Translations under genes and position numbers: made by a program
Assembly (NCBI RefSeq): GCF_006838285.1
Contig: NZ_CP038228.1
Span: 4,402,001-4,466,000, forward strand
Source: Xanthomonas translucens pv. cerealis
GTDB lineage: Bacteria; Pseudomonadota; Gammaproteobacteria; Xanthomonadales; Xanthomonadaceae
Direction of reading: 5' to 3'
DNA: 64,000 bases
Notes under the pieces: generated by a model
What the model was told of the DNA's origin: nothing
Seen by the model: the letters and a program-made list of their open reading frames with translations, nothing else
Databases searched by the model: none
Shown: one piece after another, positions 62,717-64,000 of the stretch
How the letters are laid out: every line of letters starts with the position of its first letter
Position numbering within the stretch: the first letter of the stretch is position 1

Positions 62717-64000
62717 ATGAGCCCCGTTCTTTTCCTGCGTCGCCGCATCGCCAACTTGCCGATGACGCGCAAGTTCGTCGTGCTGTGCACCCTGCTCGCC
62801 ATCGGCGTGATCCTGCTCGCGGTCGCCGCTGCGCGCCTGCAGTATCTGGACCTGGTGGATGCGCGCAAGCAGACCGTGAAGACCCAGGTCGACATGGGCA
62901 TGAGCGTGTTGCAGCACTACGCCGAACAGGCCAAGCGCGGCGAGATCACCGAGGCGCAGGCCAAGCAGGCGGCGAAGGCTGCGCTGGCCGACATGAAGAC
63001 CAACGGCGGCGTCGATTATTTCTTCATCGTCGACCCGCAGATGCGCATCCTCATGCATCCCAAGCGCAAGGTCGGCACCGACATGACCGACTACAAGAGC
63101 GATGCCGGCGAATACGTGTACCGCGACATCCGCACCGCAGTGACCAGCGGCGATGGCTTCAGCTACTACACCTCGCCCAAGCCGGGCAAGAAGGAACAGC
63201 TGCCGAAGATCAGCTACGCCAAGCTGTACCCGCAGTGGAACTGGGTGCTGGTGATGGGCGTGTACGCCGAGGACATCCAGGTCGAGGCGCTGGGCTTCAC
63301 CAAGATCCTGACCATCATCGGCGCTGCCCTGGTCGGCATGGTCGTCGGCCTGTGCTGGCTGATCGCCAGCGCCATCGTCACCCCGCTGCGCGCGGCCACG
63401 CGCACCGCGGAGGCCATCGCCTCGGGCCGTTTCGACAATACGATCAAGGTGGAGTCGCGCGACGAGACCGGGCAGCTGATGACCAGCATGCAGCAGATGC
63501 AGACCCAGCTGCAGCGCTTCAACGGCGAGATGCAGACGCTGGTGCAGCTGCAGCAGGGCGACGACATCAGTCACCGCATGCCGGAGGATTTCCCCGGCGA
63601 TTACGGCACCCTGGCGCGCGGTATGAACACCGCGCTGTTCGAACACCTGGATGCGATCATCGAGGCGATGGCGATCATGGGCGAGTACGGCCGCGGCGAT
63701 CTGCGCCGTGACATGCGCCGCCTGCCGGGCCAGCGCGCCGCGCTGCACGAGGCGCTGGATGCGGTGAAGCGCAATCTGTCGGCGATCAACGGCGACATCG
63801 CGCGCCTGGCCGATGCGGCAGCGCGCGGCGATTTCTCCGCGCGCGGCGACGAAGCGCGCTACCAGTTCGCGTTCAAGGAAATGGTGGAAGCGTTGAACCG
63901 GCTGATGCGGCAGGCCGAAAGCGGCCTGACCGATGTGGGCCGGATCATGGGCGCGATCGCCGACGGCGATCTGTCGCAGCGCGTGGAGGTGCGCTACGAG
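62717..64000 (+). CDS. Methyl-accepting chemotaxis protein, 3' end outside window
   Basis: The frame from ATG 62717 (MSPVLFLRRRIANLPMTRKF) stays open for 428 codons to the window edge. It has an N-terminal transmembrane helix (FVVLCTLLAIGVILLAVAAARL), a periplasmic single-Cache domain (VDYFFIVDPQMRILMHPKRKVGTDM...YPQWNWVLVMGVY), a second helix (ILTIIGAALVGMVVGLCWLIASAI), a HAMP domain and further HAMP-like repeats (GEYGRGDLRRDM, RLADAAARGDFSARG, IADGDLSQRVE). The methylation and signalling hairpin is beyond the edge. The ligand is unknown. Confidence 0.93.
   Translation, partial: MSPVLFLRRRIANLPMTRKFVVLCTLLAIGVILLAVAAARLQYLDLVDARKQTVKTQVDMGMSVLQHYAEQAKRGEITEAQAKQAAKAALADMKTNGGVDYFFIVDPQMRILMHPKRKVGTDMTDYKSDAGEYVYRDIRTAVTSGDGFSYYTSPKPGKKEQLPKISYAKLYPQWNWVLVMGVYAEDIQVEALGFTKILTIIGAALVGMVVGLCWLIASAIVTPLRAATRTAEAIASGRFDNTIKVESRDETGQLMTSMQQMQTQLQRFNGEMQTLVQLQQGDDISHRMPEDFPGDYGTLARGMNTALFEHLDAIIEAMAIMGEYGRGDLRRDMRRLPGQRAALHEALDAVKRNLSAINGDIARLADAAARGDFSARGDEARYQFAFKEMVEALNRLMRQAESGLTDVGRIMGAIADGDLSQRVEVRYE

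Overview
The window is GC-rich chromosomal DNA from a plant-associated Xanthomonas. The genus call rests on a full-length TAL effector gene (26896-29793), the Xanthomonas-type housekeeping genes (def-fmt-rsmB, lysM-dprA-smg-topA-tsaC, rpoD with an acidic insert), a GlgE-type alpha-glucan operon, and a XamI-type restriction-modification system, first known from Xanthomonas. The unusual 35-residue TAL repeats point away from the well-studied oryzae and citri TAL effectors, perhaps to the translucens/hyacinthi side of the genus, but species cannot be fixed from this window.

Layout. 1-9.4 kb, minus strand: two DUF4124 proteins, tsaC, topA, a GYF/RDD membrane protein, a frameshifted GYF-pilin gene, smg, dprA and a LysM protein. 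9.5-18.5 kb, plus strand: def, fmt, rsmB, then five genes for lipopolysaccharide or other surface glycan (GT39/ArnT-like, GT4, O-antigen ligase-like, GT2, CDP-glycerol phosphotransferase-like). 18.6-26.3 kb: two bacterial PH-domain membrane proteins, a GTP cyclohydrolase II, a GNAT acetyltransferase, a lipid A acyltransferase, dtd and rpoD. 26.4-30.0 kb: a mobile cassette bounded by inverted repeats of about 155 bp that include the 3' end of a Tn3-family transposase gene and enclose the TAL effector. 30.0-34.0 kb: a LacI-family regulator, a sugar permease and a mannose-isomerase-like protein, beside a decayed GH92 alpha-mannosidase fragment. 34.4-43.1 kb: glgE, a treS-maltokinase fusion and glgB, overlapping by 4 bp each, which convert trehalose to branched alpha-glucan.

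43.4-49.5 kb is a small island in tRNA-Ile(CAU). A 47-bp direct repeat of the tRNA 3' part forms attL and attR. Between them lie a XamI-type restriction-modification operon led by a ribbon-helix-helix gene with a palindrome just upstream, a vapC remnant and an IS1595-family element with a perfect 8-bp target duplication. A second IS1595-family element has landed inside attR and split it. 49.5-53.6 kb is further accessory DNA: a KilA-N protein, a VapBC module, an unrecognised lower-GC gene and a SymE-like toxin.

53.9-64.0 kb returns to metabolic and envelope genes: an alpha/beta hydrolase coupled to a small ORF, a GvpU-like protein, an MBL-fold hydrolase, a FAD monooxygenase and TetR regulator with a 26-bp palindromic operator, a decayed VOC gene, an NTF2-like secreted protein, a YiiX-like hydrolase and, cut by the window edge, a methyl-accepting chemotaxis protein behind a sigma-28-like promoter.

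No CRISPR array, rRNA, complete prophage or recognisable integrase was seen. The most noteworthy items are the TAL effector cassette with its uniform 35-residue repeats and GC-rich predicted target, and the nested tRNA/restriction-modification/IS island with its RHH gene.
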